Source of the DNA: an uncultured Bacteroides sp.
GTDB lineage: Bacteria > Bacteroidota > Bacteroidia > Bacteroidales > Bacteroidaceae
NCBI GenBank assembly: GCA_905203765.1
Contig: CAJKXC010000004.1
Span: 1-64,000, forward strand
Length of the DNA stretch: 64,000 bases
Direction of reading: 5' to 3'
Positions 54,201-63,181 of this stretch are shown piece by piece; positions within the stretch are counted from its first letter, which is position 1, and each line of letters begins with the position of its first letter. The translations under genes and the position numbers were made by a program. The notes under the pieces were generated by a model. The model saw nothing but the letters and a program-made list of their open reading frames with translations. It did not search any database and was not told the origin of the DNA.

Positions 54201-54901
54201 CCTGCAAGGTTTTCCAGTTCTTTGCTTTCGGACAGGTCTATGTCATTCCAGCGCTTGCCATAGTCGTAGCCGTGTGCCAGCATGATGGTAGAGCCGTCCA
54301 CTCCTTTCCACAGGCCGATGGTGAAGGGGTGCTTGCTTTTGCCGTAGAACGGGTTGATACGCCAGTCCAGCTTCTGCGAGGAGAACCCTATCAGTCCGCA
54401 ATGGGCGGCAACCGTGGGGAGCGTCCAGCCGAATCCGAAGCAGTCCGGCAGGAAGATGTCCGTGCTTTCCACGCCGAATTCCTTGCGGTAGTATTGCTGT
54501 CCCAGCATAATGTTGCGGATGAACGATTCGGTGGAAGGCACCAGTGCGTCGGTGGCATCCCAGCTACTGCCGGAGATGTGCCAGCGTCCCTTCTTGATGA
54601 ATTCTTTCATTTCCTCGTACTGGTCGGGATAATACTCCTTCATCCAGGCGTACTTTACTCCGCCCTCAAAGTTGAATACATAGTTGGGGTACTTCTTCAG
54701 CAGGAAGAGGTTCTGGCTGATGGTATTCCATACGTACTCCTTGATGGTGGTTTGAATGTCCCAGTTCCACTGGGTGTCGAGATGTGCATCCGCCACCATA
54801 TAGGCTTTCGCCTTCGGTTTCTCCGGTACGGTGTCCTGGGCGAACGAAGCTCCCCCGGACAGCATGGCGGCAGATAGCAGCATGGCAATGTGTAATTTCA
54901 T
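51290..54901 (-). CDS. GH38 alpha-mannosidase with C-terminal discoidin-like domain
   Basis: This 1203-residue secreted enzyme has a signal peptide of about 21 residues. The GH38 catalytic barrel covers about 33-330, with zinc ligands His40 and Asp42 in ADAHLDTQWNWD and the nucleophile Asp153 in LPDCFGFGW. The middle helical domain and the large beta-sandwich domains (about 480-880) follow. The last ~125 residues (from GENLMKGARITGYSG, ending YELEIY) resemble an F5/8 type C/CBM32 carbohydrate-binding domain. Longer than typical GH38. It would trim alpha-mannose from the target glycan. It is transcribed divergently from susC, and the two promoters face a shared symmetric operator. Confidence 0.93.
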   Translation of the reverse strand: MKLHIAMLLSAAMLSGGASFAQDTVPEKPKAKAYMVADAHLDTQWNWDIQTTIKEYVWNTISQNLFLLKKYPNYVFNFEGGVKYAWMKEYYPDQYEEMKEFIKKGRWHISGSSWDATDALVPSTESFIRNIMLGQQYYRKEFGVESTDIFLPDCFGFGWTLPTVAAHCGLIGFSSQKLDWRINPFYGKSKHPFTIGLWKGVDGSTIMLAHGYDYGKRWNDIDLSESKELENLAGRTPLNTVYRYYGTGDIGGSPTIGSVRSVEKGLKGNGPVEIISATSDQLFKDYLPYNSHPELPVFNGELLMDVHGTGCYTSEAAMKLYNRQNENLGDAAERAAVAAEWMNRAAYPGHTLNEAWKRFIFHQFHDDLTGTSIPRAYEFSWNDELISLKQFSGVLTASVDGVARALDTRVSGIPVVLYNALGFPVSDIAEVEIELPKAPKSVTAYDADGKKAAAQIAGYQDGKARILIDATVPATGYAVYDIRTSGSAAEQTPADARTLENSLYKLTLDGNGDITSLTDKQAGKELVKAGKAIRLALFTKNESYNWPAWEIMKETTDREPVSITDDVKVTLVENGDLRKTLCVEKRYGESVFRQYIRLYEGSRAERIDFYNEVDWQSTNTLLKAEFPLSIANENATYDLGIGSVQRPNNTLTAYEVYAQQWADLTDRDGSYGVSVMNDSKYGWDKPNDNTLRLTLIHTPATRNNYTYQNRQDFGFHTFTYSLVPHRGALNKPATVEKAEMLNQRLKAFRTAKHRGTAGRSFSFASSSNRNVLIKALKKAEESDEYVVRVYETQGEKAQNATITFAGNILAAAEANGTEKTIGNARFNGNQLQVSIAPYSVKTFKVRLAPSGYAADELKQAVLPLRFDRKCASYNAFRGEGDFESGYSFAAELLPDELTTDRVLFRLGEKEVANGMTCKGDTLQLPAGYNRLYFLAASTEGDNTAEFRAGKQTATFVVPSYTGFIGQWGHKGHTEGYLKEAEIAYVGTHRHAPDGDQAHEFTYMFKFGMDIPKGATSVILPRNEKVVLFAATLTQEDEPAATPASTLFRTANRDNAASAAGSQAITGENLMKGARITGYSGFTNDKEKPEFMIDGDTDTKWCDISQTPNYVDFDLGEARILKGWKMVNAGQEDHSYITNACFLQGKANANDEWTTLDLIDGNHANIIARPLNTEAPVRYLRLLVTRPTQSVGGRDTRIYELEIY

Positions 54902-54942
54902 GTGCAGCTGTTTAGTTTGTTAATAAATAAGATTGTATGTTA

Positions 54943-55008
54943 CAAAGGTCACCAATTCACGGGTAAGTGTATGAAAGAATCTGTTCAATAAACAAAAGAA
55001 TCTGTTCA
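54943..55008 (-). promoter_or_regulatory. Predicted regulated promoter of the GH38 gene
   Basis: On the minus strand a -7 box GACCTTTG (54943-54950) is followed upstream, after 23 bp, by an operator (54974-55008) with two identical half-sites AAAGAATCTGTTCA at a 21-bp period. The operator takes the place of a -33 element, as expected for a site that depends on an AraC-type activator such as the HTCS of this locus. Confidence 0.65.
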
Positions 55009-55052
55009 GATGTGCCCGTGAGTTATCTGTGGCAGCCTTTTAATAAATGAAA

Positions 55053-55118
55053 AGATTAGTTTCTTTTGTTTATTGAACAGATTCTTTTGCATCGTTAGTG
55101 AAGAATCTCCTTCCTTTG
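55053..55118 (+). promoter_or_regulatory. Predicted regulated promoter of the susC operon
   Basis: The operator (55053-55087) is the mirror image of the GH38 operator. Its half-site nearest the promoter is a perfect inverted AAAGAATCTGTTCA, and the distal half-site is degenerate. Twenty-seven bp are perfectly inverted between the two operators. After 23 bp comes a -7 box TTCCTTTG (55111-55118). The susC leader would be about 130 bases. The remaining part of this 354-bp gap holds no gene. Confidence 0.65.
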
Positions 55119-55255
55119 CAGTGTCTCTAATTTATGAAGCAAATACTATGGAACGCATCCCCCTGCCTACCTTATTATAAAGCAGCGATTGATGATGTAC
55201 GACGCTTTTATACTTTAGACTCTTTTGAATAAACCTATAATTAAATTTATGTACT

Positions 55256-58200
55256 ATGTGTAAAAAGGAACAATTGTTTTGGCTCACAAGTCGTAGCAAA
55301 ATGTGGAGCATACCGTGTATGGTTGCTTTCTCGCTCTTGCCAAGTACGTACAGTTTCGCCAGTGCGGGCAATCCTGCCTCGGAAACTGTATTGACAGTAA
55401 ATTCGGTTCAACAGCAACGTACCGTGAAAGGTGTGGTTGTCGATGTTAATGGTGAGCCGGTGATTGGTGCTAATGTGAAAATGGTAGGGAGTACCACCGG
55501 TACCATTACCGACATCGACGGTGCATTTACGTTGAGTGTAAACGGAAATGCCACTATCGAAATCTCTTTCATCGGTTATCAGACCCAAAAGGTGACTGTT
55601 GGAGCGTCCAACACGATTAATGTTACCTTGAAGGAAGATGCCGAAGTGCTGGATGAGGTTGTAATTACCGGTTTCGGTATGTCTCAGAAGAAAGCTACAC
55701 TGACCGGAGCCGTGTCATCGATAAGCTCGGATGCAATTGCCCGTTCTTCGGCTACCACTGCCGGCGGTGCATTGGTTGGTAAGATTGCTGGTGTAAATAC
55801 TCGTCAGCAAGACGGACGTCCGGGTGCTGAAACTGCTCTGCAAATCCGTAACATGGGTACTCCCTTGTTCGTAATCGATGGTATTATTTCCGATACAGGT
55901 CAGTTCAGCCAAATGGACTTCAATGACATTGAATCTATCTCTGTATTGAAAGATGCATCGGCTGCTTTGTACGGTGTGCGTGCCGCTAATGGTGTTGTGG
56001 TTATCACTACTAAGAAAGGAAAGCGTAATACAAAGAATACGGTTTCAGTCAACGCATATTACGGTTGGCAGAAGAATGCCAAATTTGTAAGCCCTGCTAA
56101 GGTAAAAGACTATGTTCATGCCTATACAATGGCAGAAACATTCTCCGGACGTACTGGTGGTGATCGTCGTTATAATAAGGAAGAGTATGATAAGTGGATG
56201 ACAGGTGCTGAGTCTAAGTACCAAGGTTGGGACTGGGAAGACTACATATGGATAACAGGTCCCCAATATTATCTCAATACAAATTTCTCGGGCGGTACGG
56301 ATAAGGCCAACTACTATGTTGCTGTATCCCACATCAACCAGGATGCGACTATCCGCAACTATGGTGGTTTCCGCCGTACCAATGTTCAGATGAACCTTGA
56401 GATGAATGTAAACGACCGCTTCAAGGTAGGTGCAAACATGAATGGACGTATTGAAGACCGTCGCCACCCCGGTGTGCCGGGACCGGATGATACTTGGTTG
56501 CCTCGTTTCGCCACGATGAAGAATCAACCTACCAAGCGTCCTTTTGCAAACGATAATCCTAAGTATCCGCAATTGGTATCAGACCAGAAGGAAACGAACT
56601 TTGGTCTTTTGAACTACAATACTTCCGGTAGAGTATCGGATGTATGGAGAGTTATTCAGATGAATGCCAATGCTGAATATGAGATACTGAAAGGCTTGAA
56701 GTTCAAGGGCATGGTGGGCTACTACTATGCATACAATGAACTGGATAACCAGGAATTCACTTTCGATCTGTATGGCTATAATGAGCAGACCGATGAATAT
56801 TATGTTACTGACCGTATGACAAACCCATACCGTGAGCGTAACCGTGAGAAAGTAGAAGACCAGTTCTCTAACTTCCAGTTGAACTTCGACCGTAAGTTCG
56901 GTGACCATGCTATTGTGGCTGTAGCCGGTTTCGAAGCAAGTCAGCGCAAGCGTCCCAGAACATGGATTCATTCAACTCCGGTTTCTAATGGTATGGACTT
57001 GATTCGTATCAAAGAAATTCAGGAATTTACTGATGAAGGTGATAGAACAGAAGCTCGTATGGGCTGGTTAGGTCGTCTTAACTATAGCTACGCCGATAAA
57101 TATCTGGTGGAATTGATTGGACGTTGGGATGGTTCATGGAAGTTCAGACCGGGACACCGCTGGGGGTTCTTCCCTTCTGCATCTTTGGGATGGCGTGTCT
57201 CTGAAGAAAATTTCTGGAAAGAAAGCAAAGTGGGTGAGGTTGTAACTAACTTCAAGTTGCGCGGTTCTTATGGTGAAGTGGGTGATGATAATGATAGGGC
57301 TTTGACTGATAACTACAAACCATTCGATTACATGCCTGGATATAACTATAACGATGGTGGTGCCGTATTGGATGGTAACTGGGTTGCAGGTACTTCGACA
57401 CGTGGTCTGCCTAACCAGACTTTGTCCTGGATGACTGCAAAGATACTTGATATCGGTTTCGACTTAGGTTTCTTGAATAACCGTTTGAATGTACAGTTCG
57501 ACTATTTCCGCCGTCTTCGTGAAGGTATTCCCGAATCCCGTTATGATGTATTGATTCCGAATGAAGTAGGTTTCAGCTTGCCGAAGGAGAATTTGAAATC
57601 GGATATGCACAAAGGTTTCGATGCTTCTATCACTTGGACGGATCATATCAATGACTTTAACTATAGTGTAGGCGGTAATATCACTTATTCACGCTTCTGG
57701 GATTGGGAACAATACAAACCGCGTTTCAGTAACTCATGGGATGAATATCGCAATAGTATCTGGCATCGCGTAGGTTATGTAAACTGGGGTTATGAAGCTG
57801 TAGGCCGATTCACCAGTTGGGAAGAAATTGCCAACTATGGAATTGATAACGATAGAAAGGGTAACCGTACAGTGGTTCCGGGCGACATCAAATATAAAGA
57901 CCAGAACAAGGACGGTGTAATCAACTACTTGGACGAACGTCCTATCGGTTATCGTGTGGACAGCACGCCGACTCTGAACTTCGGTATTAACCTGTCAGCT
58001 TCATGGAAAGGCTTTGACTTGGCTATGGACTGGACCGGTTCAGGCATGACGTCATGGAATCAATGCTATGAAACGGCTCGCCCGTTCCAAAATGATGGTA
58101 ACAGCCCCGATGAAGTATTGAAGGATGCATGGCATATCTCTGATATTTGGGATGCAGACAGCGAAATAATTCCGGGTAAATATCCGATGATTCGTTTGAA

Positions 58201-58468
58201 TACGGATGAAACCAGTGCGTACGACAAGAGTTCTTATTGGCTGCACAATGTAACTTACGTGAAGTTGCGTAATTTGGAGTTGGGTTATACATTGCCTAAG
58301 TTGTGGTTGCGTAACACGGGTGTCAGCAGCTTGCGTCTGTTCTTCTCTGGTACGAACTTGTTGACTTTATCTAACCTGTCCGTTATGGACCCCGAATGTG
58401 CAACTGATAATGGTTTGGATTATCCGCCGATGCGAGTGTTTAACTTTGGTGTAAACCTTAAATTTTAA
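55256..58468 (+). CDS. SusC-like TonB-dependent outer-membrane glycan transporter
   Basis: This 1070-residue protein has an extended signal region (about 1-38). A carboxypeptidase-regulatory-like domain covers about 58-135 (VKGVVVDVNGEPVIGANV...), followed by a TonB-box/plug region (DEVVITGFGMSQKKATLTGAVSSI, about 142-260) and a 22-stranded barrel ending FNFGVNLKF. It imports oligosaccharides across the outer membrane with the SusD-like lid encoded 7 bp downstream. Codon choice here is visibly richer in A/T-ending codons than in the efflux and HTCS genes. It is the first gene of the susC operon. Confidence 0.96.
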   Translation: MCKKEQLFWLTSRSKMWSIPCMVAFSLLPSTYSFASAGNPASETVLTVNSVQQQRTVKGVVVDVNGEPVIGANVKMVGSTTGTITDIDGAFTLSVNGNATIEISFIGYQTQKVTVGASNTINVTLKEDAEVLDEVVITGFGMSQKKATLTGAVSSISSDAIARSSATTAGGALVGKIAGVNTRQQDGRPGAETALQIRNMGTPLFVIDGIISDTGQFSQMDFNDIESISVLKDASAALYGVRAANGVVVITTKKGKRNTKNTVSVNAYYGWQKNAKFVSPAKVKDYVHAYTMAETFSGRTGGDRRYNKEEYDKWMTGAESKYQGWDWEDYIWITGPQYYLNTNFSGGTDKANYYVAVSHINQDATIRNYGGFRRTNVQMNLEMNVNDRFKVGANMNGRIEDRRHPGVPGPDDTWLPRFATMKNQPTKRPFANDNPKYPQLVSDQKETNFGLLNYNTSGRVSDVWRVIQMNANAEYEILKGLKFKGMVGYYYAYNELDNQEFTFDLYGYNEQTDEYYVTDRMTNPYRERNREKVEDQFSNFQLNFDRKFGDHAIVAVAGFEASQRKRPRTWIHSTPVSNGMDLIRIKEIQEFTDEGDRTEARMGWLGRLNYSYADKYLVELIGRWDGSWKFRPGHRWGFFPSASLGWRVSEENFWKESKVGEVVTNFKLRGSYGEVGDDNDRALTDNYKPFDYMPGYNYNDGGAVLDGNWVAGTSTRGLPNQTLSWMTAKILDIGFDLGFLNNRLNVQFDYFRRLREGIPESRYDVLIPNEVGFSLPKENLKSDMHKGFDASITWTDHINDFNYSVGGNITYSRFWDWEQYKPRFSNSWDEYRNSIWHRVGYVNWGYEAVGRFTSWEEIANYGIDNDRKGNRTVVPGDIKYKDQNKDGVINYLDERPIGYRVDSTPTLNFGINLSASWKGFDLAMDWTGSGMTSWNQCYETARPFQNDGNSPDEVLKDAWHISDIWDADSEIIPGKYPMIRLNTDETSAYDKSSYWLHNVTYVKLRNLELGYTLPKLWLRNTGVSSLRLFFSGTNLLTLSNLSVMDPECATDNGLDYPPMRVFNFGVNLKF

Positions 58469-58475
58469 GTAAACA

Positions 58476-60344
58476 ATGAGAAAGAGATATTTATTTGCAG
58501 CAATGGCTGCTGCGATGTTTGCATTCAGTAGTTGTGAAGGTTTTCTGGATAGAAATCCTGATACATTGTTAACTCAGGACCAGACTTTCGGAGACCCGGT
58601 TTTGGTGAAATCAGTATTGGCTAATTTCTATGGCCGTATCACTTTCGGACAACGTATTGATAACGGAGATGAATGGACAATGCTGGATGAAGTGATCTAT
58701 TATGATAATAATGATAGTGAGTTTAATGTCGACCGTAATAAATGGCGTCCGTATGACTATACCTTGGTGCACGATTTGAATCAATTCTTGCAAGGTATTC
58801 AGGATTCCAAAGCGGTAGATGAGGAAACTAAAACAGCATATATCGGTGAAGTTCGTTATATTCGTGCATGGCTGTATTTCTGCATGGGACGTGGCTTGGG
58901 CGGTGTTCCTATTGTAGGCGACCAAGTATTTAATTACACTCCAGGAATGGATGTTACGACCTTACAGGTACCTCGTTCTACAGAAGAAGAATTGTATGAT
59001 TACGTCATCTCTGAGTGTCGGGAAGCTGCAAAACTGTTGACTAAGAGCACCAATAAGAATTCAGCACGTGCCAACTATTGGGTAGCTAAGGCGTTGGAAG
59101 CCCGTGCTGCCATCACTGCTGCTTCATTGGCAACTTATAATACGACGGCTACTCATCCGCAATTGCGTACTACCGGTGGTGAAGTTGGTATTCCCGCTTC
59201 AAGAGCAAAGGATTATTATGAAACAGCATTAGCAGCAGCCAAGGATGTTATAGAGAATGGTCCGTACAAATTGATGAAAACGTCTGATACCACGCCGAAA
59301 GCTTATGCTGACAACTTCTATAAAGCTATTTGCCAGAAAGACGGCAATACGGAAGTAATCTGGTGTCGTGACTATGTATCTCCCGGACAAACGCATGGAT
59401 TTACTAAAGATAACTTGCCGAAGAGTATTGAGCAAGATACTGGTAGTGACCGTCTGTCTGTATTGTTGAATCTGGTAGAGGCGTTCGAGCCTATCAATGC
59501 AACAGAAGACCAAAAGGGTACGGCTGTGCCGTTTGAGGTAGGTACACCGGACAATCCGAAGTTTTTCGAGAACACTACTGACTTGTTTATGGAACGTGAC
59601 CCCCGTTTGATGGGTTCTATTATAGTTCCAGGTGCTACTTTCGACAGCAAGGTGATTGAATTGCAAGCCGGTCAGCTGAGAAAGGAAGGTGGTGCATGGA
59701 CAGAATTGACTGCAGACCGTAACTCTCATGATTCGGAAGGTCGCTTGATAACAGCCAACAATGGTCCTTTCGGAGGTAACCAACGCGAGATTAACCGTAC
59801 CGGTTTCTATATTCGTAAATATTTGGATGCAACTCCGTCAGCCGGTACTATCGGTCGTGGTTCTGAAATGTGGAATGTATATTTCCGTATAGCTGAAGCA
59901 TATCTGATTGCAGCAGAAGCCAGCTGGGAATTGTCTCGTAACGATGGTGATACAGAAGCTTTGAAGTACATCAATGAAGTTCGTAGCCGTGCCGGTATCC
60001 AACCGTTGAATACGATAGACCACAAGAAGATCATGCACGAATACGAAGTTGAGTTTGCATTTGAAGGCCATCGCTGGTGGAACTTGAAACGTTGGATGGA
60101 AGCAAGCAATATCTGGACAGGTGAACAGACTATGCGTAGTTCACAACGTTTGGGCTTGTGGCCTTACAGAGTAGTAGCTCCGGGTGATGCAAATGATGGC
60201 AAATGGGTTTTCATTGAGAAGAATATGCAAGACTTAGGTTTGTGGCGTCGTCCGTTGAAGCTTTCTGATGCGCAGTATTATTCGGAAATAGATAACGGTT
60301 GGATTAACAATAATCCTAAGTTAGTGAAGAACCCATATCAATAA
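58476..60344 (+). CDS. SusD-like glycan-binding lipoprotein (RagB/SusD family)
   Basis: This 622-residue surface lipoprotein has a signal with lipobox FSSC (Cys20), followed by CEGFLDRNPDT. The N-terminal TPR-like helical scaffold of SusD (about 70-330) and the C-terminal RagB/SusD part (about 440-620) are present, the latter including EVRSRAGIQPLN and YEVEFAFEGHRWWNLKRW. It forms the lid on the SusC barrel and binds the polysaccharide. It starts 7 bp after susC and precedes the DUF3823 gene by 13 bp. Confidence 0.95.
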   Translation: MRKRYLFAAMAAAMFAFSSCEGFLDRNPDTLLTQDQTFGDPVLVKSVLANFYGRITFGQRIDNGDEWTMLDEVIYYDNNDSEFNVDRNKWRPYDYTLVHDLNQFLQGIQDSKAVDEETKTAYIGEVRYIRAWLYFCMGRGLGGVPIVGDQVFNYTPGMDVTTLQVPRSTEEELYDYVISECREAAKLLTKSTNKNSARANYWVAKALEARAAITAASLATYNTTATHPQLRTTGGEVGIPASRAKDYYETALAAAKDVIENGPYKLMKTSDTTPKAYADNFYKAICQKDGNTEVIWCRDYVSPGQTHGFTKDNLPKSIEQDTGSDRLSVLLNLVEAFEPINATEDQKGTAVPFEVGTPDNPKFFENTTDLFMERDPRLMGSIIVPGATFDSKVIELQAGQLRKEGGAWTELTADRNSHDSEGRLITANNGPFGGNQREINRTGFYIRKYLDATPSAGTIGRGSEMWNVYFRIAEAYLIAAEASWELSRNDGDTEALKYINEVRSRAGIQPLNTIDHKKIMHEYEVEFAFEGHRWWNLKRWMEASNIWTGEQTMRSSQRLGLWPYRVVAPGDANDGKWVFIEKNMQDLGLWRRPLKLSDAQYYSEIDNGWINNNPKLVKNPYQ

Positions 60345-60357
60345 TCTAAAGGAGATA

Positions 60358-61071
60358 ATGAATATGAAAACAATATCTAAAATTTTATCAACCATTATAT
60401 TGTCTGCTCTGATATTGACGAGTTGTACAAAAGATAATTATGACGCACCGACCTCTATGATATCAGGACGTGTAGTCTATCAGGGGGAGCCTCTGCAATT
60501 GCGTGGTAATGAAGCTGTGAGATTACAGTTGTACCAGCGTGGATATGAGAAACACGACCCCGTGGAAGTATTTGTTAATCAGAATGGCGAATTTTCAATT
60601 TGCATTTTCGATGGACAATATCAGTTGATTACGAAAGCCGGTAACGGCCCTTGGTCATCTGCCGGACGTGATACAATCGAAGTGACTCTGAAAGGACGTG
60701 CTACCCAAGATGTAGAAGTTACTCCTTATTATCTGGTAGACAATGCCCAAATGACTCTGAACGGCAATAAGATTGATGCTTCATTCACTGTAAACAAAAT
60801 AGCAGGTACAGGTATCGACCGCGTATTTATTATGCTGGGAACTACTCAGTTCCTCAGTGACGGTGAACATAACGTAGATCGTTATGACGAAACCGACAAC
60901 TTGGGAGAATTTGATGAAACCGGTAAAGTATATACTTTCGCTTCAAGAGATTACACCGATAATCAAATGTTCCAAACTGCTCTGAAGAGAGGAACTTTGT
61001 TCGGTCGCATCTGCCTGTGGCCGCAAGGATCAGACCAGGGTATCTACTCTAAGGTATTCCGTTTGAAATAA
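60358..61071 (+). CDS. DUF3823 lipoprotein (surface glycan-binding candidate)
   Basis: This 237-residue lipoprotein has lipobox ILTSC (Cys23). Two beta-sandwich domains are likely: residues about 30-125 (SGRVVYQGEPLQLRG, carboxypeptidase-regulatory-like) and about 128-235. DUF3823 proteins occur just after susD in many loci and are thought to bind glycan at the cell surface. AAGGAG lies a few bases before the ATG. A second Met two codons on is an alternative start. Confidence 0.85.
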   Translation: MNMKTISKILSTIILSALILTSCTKDNYDAPTSMISGRVVYQGEPLQLRGNEAVRLQLYQRGYEKHDPVEVFVNQNGEFSICIFDGQYQLITKAGNGPWSSAGRDTIEVTLKGRATQDVEVTPYYLVDNAQMTLNGNKIDASFTVNKIAGTGIDRVFIMLGTTQFLSDGEHNVDRYDETDNLGEFDETGKVYTFASRDYTDNQMFQTALKRGTLFGRICLWPQGSDQGIYSKVFRLK

Positions 61072-61152
61072 AGAACATCTGCTTTGAATAGGGAAAGGGT
61101 GTCGGCTTTTCCGATGCCCTTTCTTCTTATGATATTCTTAATTTATAGTACC

Positions 61153-63132
61153 ATGAACAAGTTGTTTTTATCCATAGCTCTTCTTTTCTGCATTTCTGCT
61201 AATGCGCAGCAATACTCCAACCCTGTCGTCAACTACAGCCTGCCGGACCCTACCGTAATCAAGGCGGATGATGGCTATTACTACCTCTACGCAACAGAGA
61301 ATATAAGAAATCTTCCGATTCATCGTTCTAAGGATTTAGTGAACTGGACGATGGTCGGCACTGCTTTTACGAATGAAACCCGTCCCACTTTTGAGCCCAA
61401 AGGAAATCTGTGGGCTCCCGATATAAATAAAATAGGTAACAAATATATAATGTATTATTCAATGTCCGTTTGGGGTGGGGAATGGACTTGTGGCATCGGT
61501 GTGGCCGAAGCCGATAAACCGGAAGGACCTTTCACGGATAAAGGGAAACTGTTCCGGAGTAATGAAATAGGTATTCAAAATTGTATCGACCCATTCTACA
61601 TAGAAGACGGCGGCAAGAAGTATTTGTTCTGGGGAAGTTTCCACGGGATATACGGCGCCGAACTGACCGACGACGGACTGGCGTTGAAGAAAGGCAGCCG
61701 TCCGGTGCAGGTAGCCGGTGATGCTTACGAGGGTACGTACATACATAAACGTGACGGGTATTACTACCTGTTCGCTTCCATCGGCCGCTGCTGCGAAGGA
61801 CTGAACAGCACTTATACGACGGTTGTCGGCAGATCGAAGAACCTGTTCGGCCCCTATGTAGACAAGAAAGGAAAGCCGATGATGGAGAATCATCACGAAA
61901 TCCTGATTCAGAAGAATGAAGCATTCGTAGGACCGGGACACAACTCCGAGATTGTGACCGATGATGCAGGAAACGACTGGATGTTCTATCATGCCGTAAG
62001 CGTTGCCAATCCCGAAGGCAGAGTCCTGATGCTGGACCGTGTGGACTGGCAGAAGGGATGGCCCAGCGTGGCAGGTGCCGCCCCGTCTTTGAAAGCAGAT
62101 GCTCCGTCCATTGCAAAAGAGGAGGCTACTGCCGCCCTCGATGCTTTCAACGCAGCCTTTTATAACCCGGAAATGAAACTGTATGCCATCTCTTCGGATA
62201 TGAAAGGCCGTGCCGCTATATGGGTGCAGGCCATTTATTGGGATATGGTGATGAACGCATACAAGCGTACCAAGTCCCCCGAATATCGCCGGCTGATGGA
62301 AGATATTTACCAGGGCGGATACGAACAGTACGATAAATACAACTGGGATAATAAAATAGAATGGTTCATCTACGACGATATGATGTGGTGGATTATCTCG
62401 CTGGCACGTGCCTACGAGATTACCGGCGAACCGAAATACCTCGCTCATGCCTCTTCCGGCTTCTATCATGTCTGGAAAGAATCGTACGACAAGGAACGGG
62501 GAGGAATGTGGTGGAACTTCAAGCACGACGGCAAGATGTCCTGCATCAATTATCCCACGGTAGTAGGCGCCATGACGCTCTATAACATTACCCATGACCC
62601 GGATTATCTGGAAAAGGCAAAAGAAATCTATGCCTGGTCGCTGAACGTTTTCTTCGACAAGAAGGACGGACGTGTAGCGGACAATATGCACTATCACTTC
62701 CAACGGCAGAACAGCATGGACATTGACTGGACGACACAGCTTTATAACCAGGCTACCTTTATCGGTTCCGCTGTGATGCTTTATAAAGCAACGGGCGAAG
62801 AGTCTTATCTGAAAGAAGCCATTCTGGCTGCCGACCATGTGCGCAATGAAATGTGCGATGCCGACGGCCTGCTGCCTTTCAAGAACGGAATAGAGCAGGG
62901 GATTTACGCAGCCATCTTTGCACAATACATCATACGCCTGATAGAAGACGGAAACCAGCTCCAGTATATGGAGTGGCTGCGCCATAACATCGATACTGCC
63001 TGGCACCACCGCGACAAGAAGCGTAACCTGACATTCAAGAATGCCGCCGTGCCTTGTCCTGACGGAGTGATGGAGAGCTATGATGCAAGCGGATGTCCGG
63101 CGCTGATGCAGGTGATTAGTCCTTTAAAATAG
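61153..63132 (+). CDS. GH43-GH76 fusion enzyme
   Basis: The start was set at MNKLFLSIAL, which gives a signal peptide ending near NAQQ (residue 20); the 659-residue protein has two catalytic modules. The GH43 propeller (about 21-305) has base Asp32 (YSLPDPTV), modulator Asp146 (NCIDPFYI) and acid Glu193 (DAYEGTYI). A short linker (about 306-325) leads to a GH76 (alpha/alpha)6 barrel (about 326-655) with the Asp408-Asp409 pair in FIYDDMMWW and YNQATFIGSAVML near the end. One polypeptide would remove a pentose or galactose-type side group and cut alpha-mannan. It lies in the susC operon, 81 bp after the DUF3823 gene. Confidence 0.87.
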   Translation: MNKLFLSIALLFCISANAQQYSNPVVNYSLPDPTVIKADDGYYYLYATENIRNLPIHRSKDLVNWTMVGTAFTNETRPTFEPKGNLWAPDINKIGNKYIMYYSMSVWGGEWTCGIGVAEADKPEGPFTDKGKLFRSNEIGIQNCIDPFYIEDGGKKYLFWGSFHGIYGAELTDDGLALKKGSRPVQVAGDAYEGTYIHKRDGYYYLFASIGRCCEGLNSTYTTVVGRSKNLFGPYVDKKGKPMMENHHEILIQKNEAFVGPGHNSEIVTDDAGNDWMFYHAVSVANPEGRVLMLDRVDWQKGWPSVAGAAPSLKADAPSIAKEEATAALDAFNAAFYNPEMKLYAISSDMKGRAAIWVQAIYWDMVMNAYKRTKSPEYRRLMEDIYQGGYEQYDKYNWDNKIEWFIYDDMMWWIISLARAYEITGEPKYLAHASSGFYHVWKESYDKERGGMWWNFKHDGKMSCINYPTVVGAMTLYNITHDPDYLEKAKEIYAWSLNVFFDKKDGRVADNMHYHFQRQNSMDIDWTTQLYNQATFIGSAVMLYKATGEESYLKEAILAADHVRNEMCDADGLLPFKNGIEQGIYAAIFAQYIIRLIEDGNQLQYMEWLRHNIDTAWHHRDKKRNLTFKNAAVPCPDGVMESYDASGCPALMQVISPLK

Positions 63133-63181
63133 TGATATACAAAAGATATTAATTATAAACATAAATGTAACCTTTGAGATT

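Noticed and set aside
55211..55218. TACTTTAG as the -7 box of susC
   Set aside because: It differs from TAnnTTTG at one position and has no link to the operator, whereas TTCCTTTG at 55111 lies at the same 23-bp distance from the operator as the GH38 box. It could still be a secondary start.
61459..63009. 516-codon open frame antisense to the GH43-GH76 gene
   Set aside because: No ribosome-binding region, promoter or domain; both catalytic modules are intact on the plus strand.
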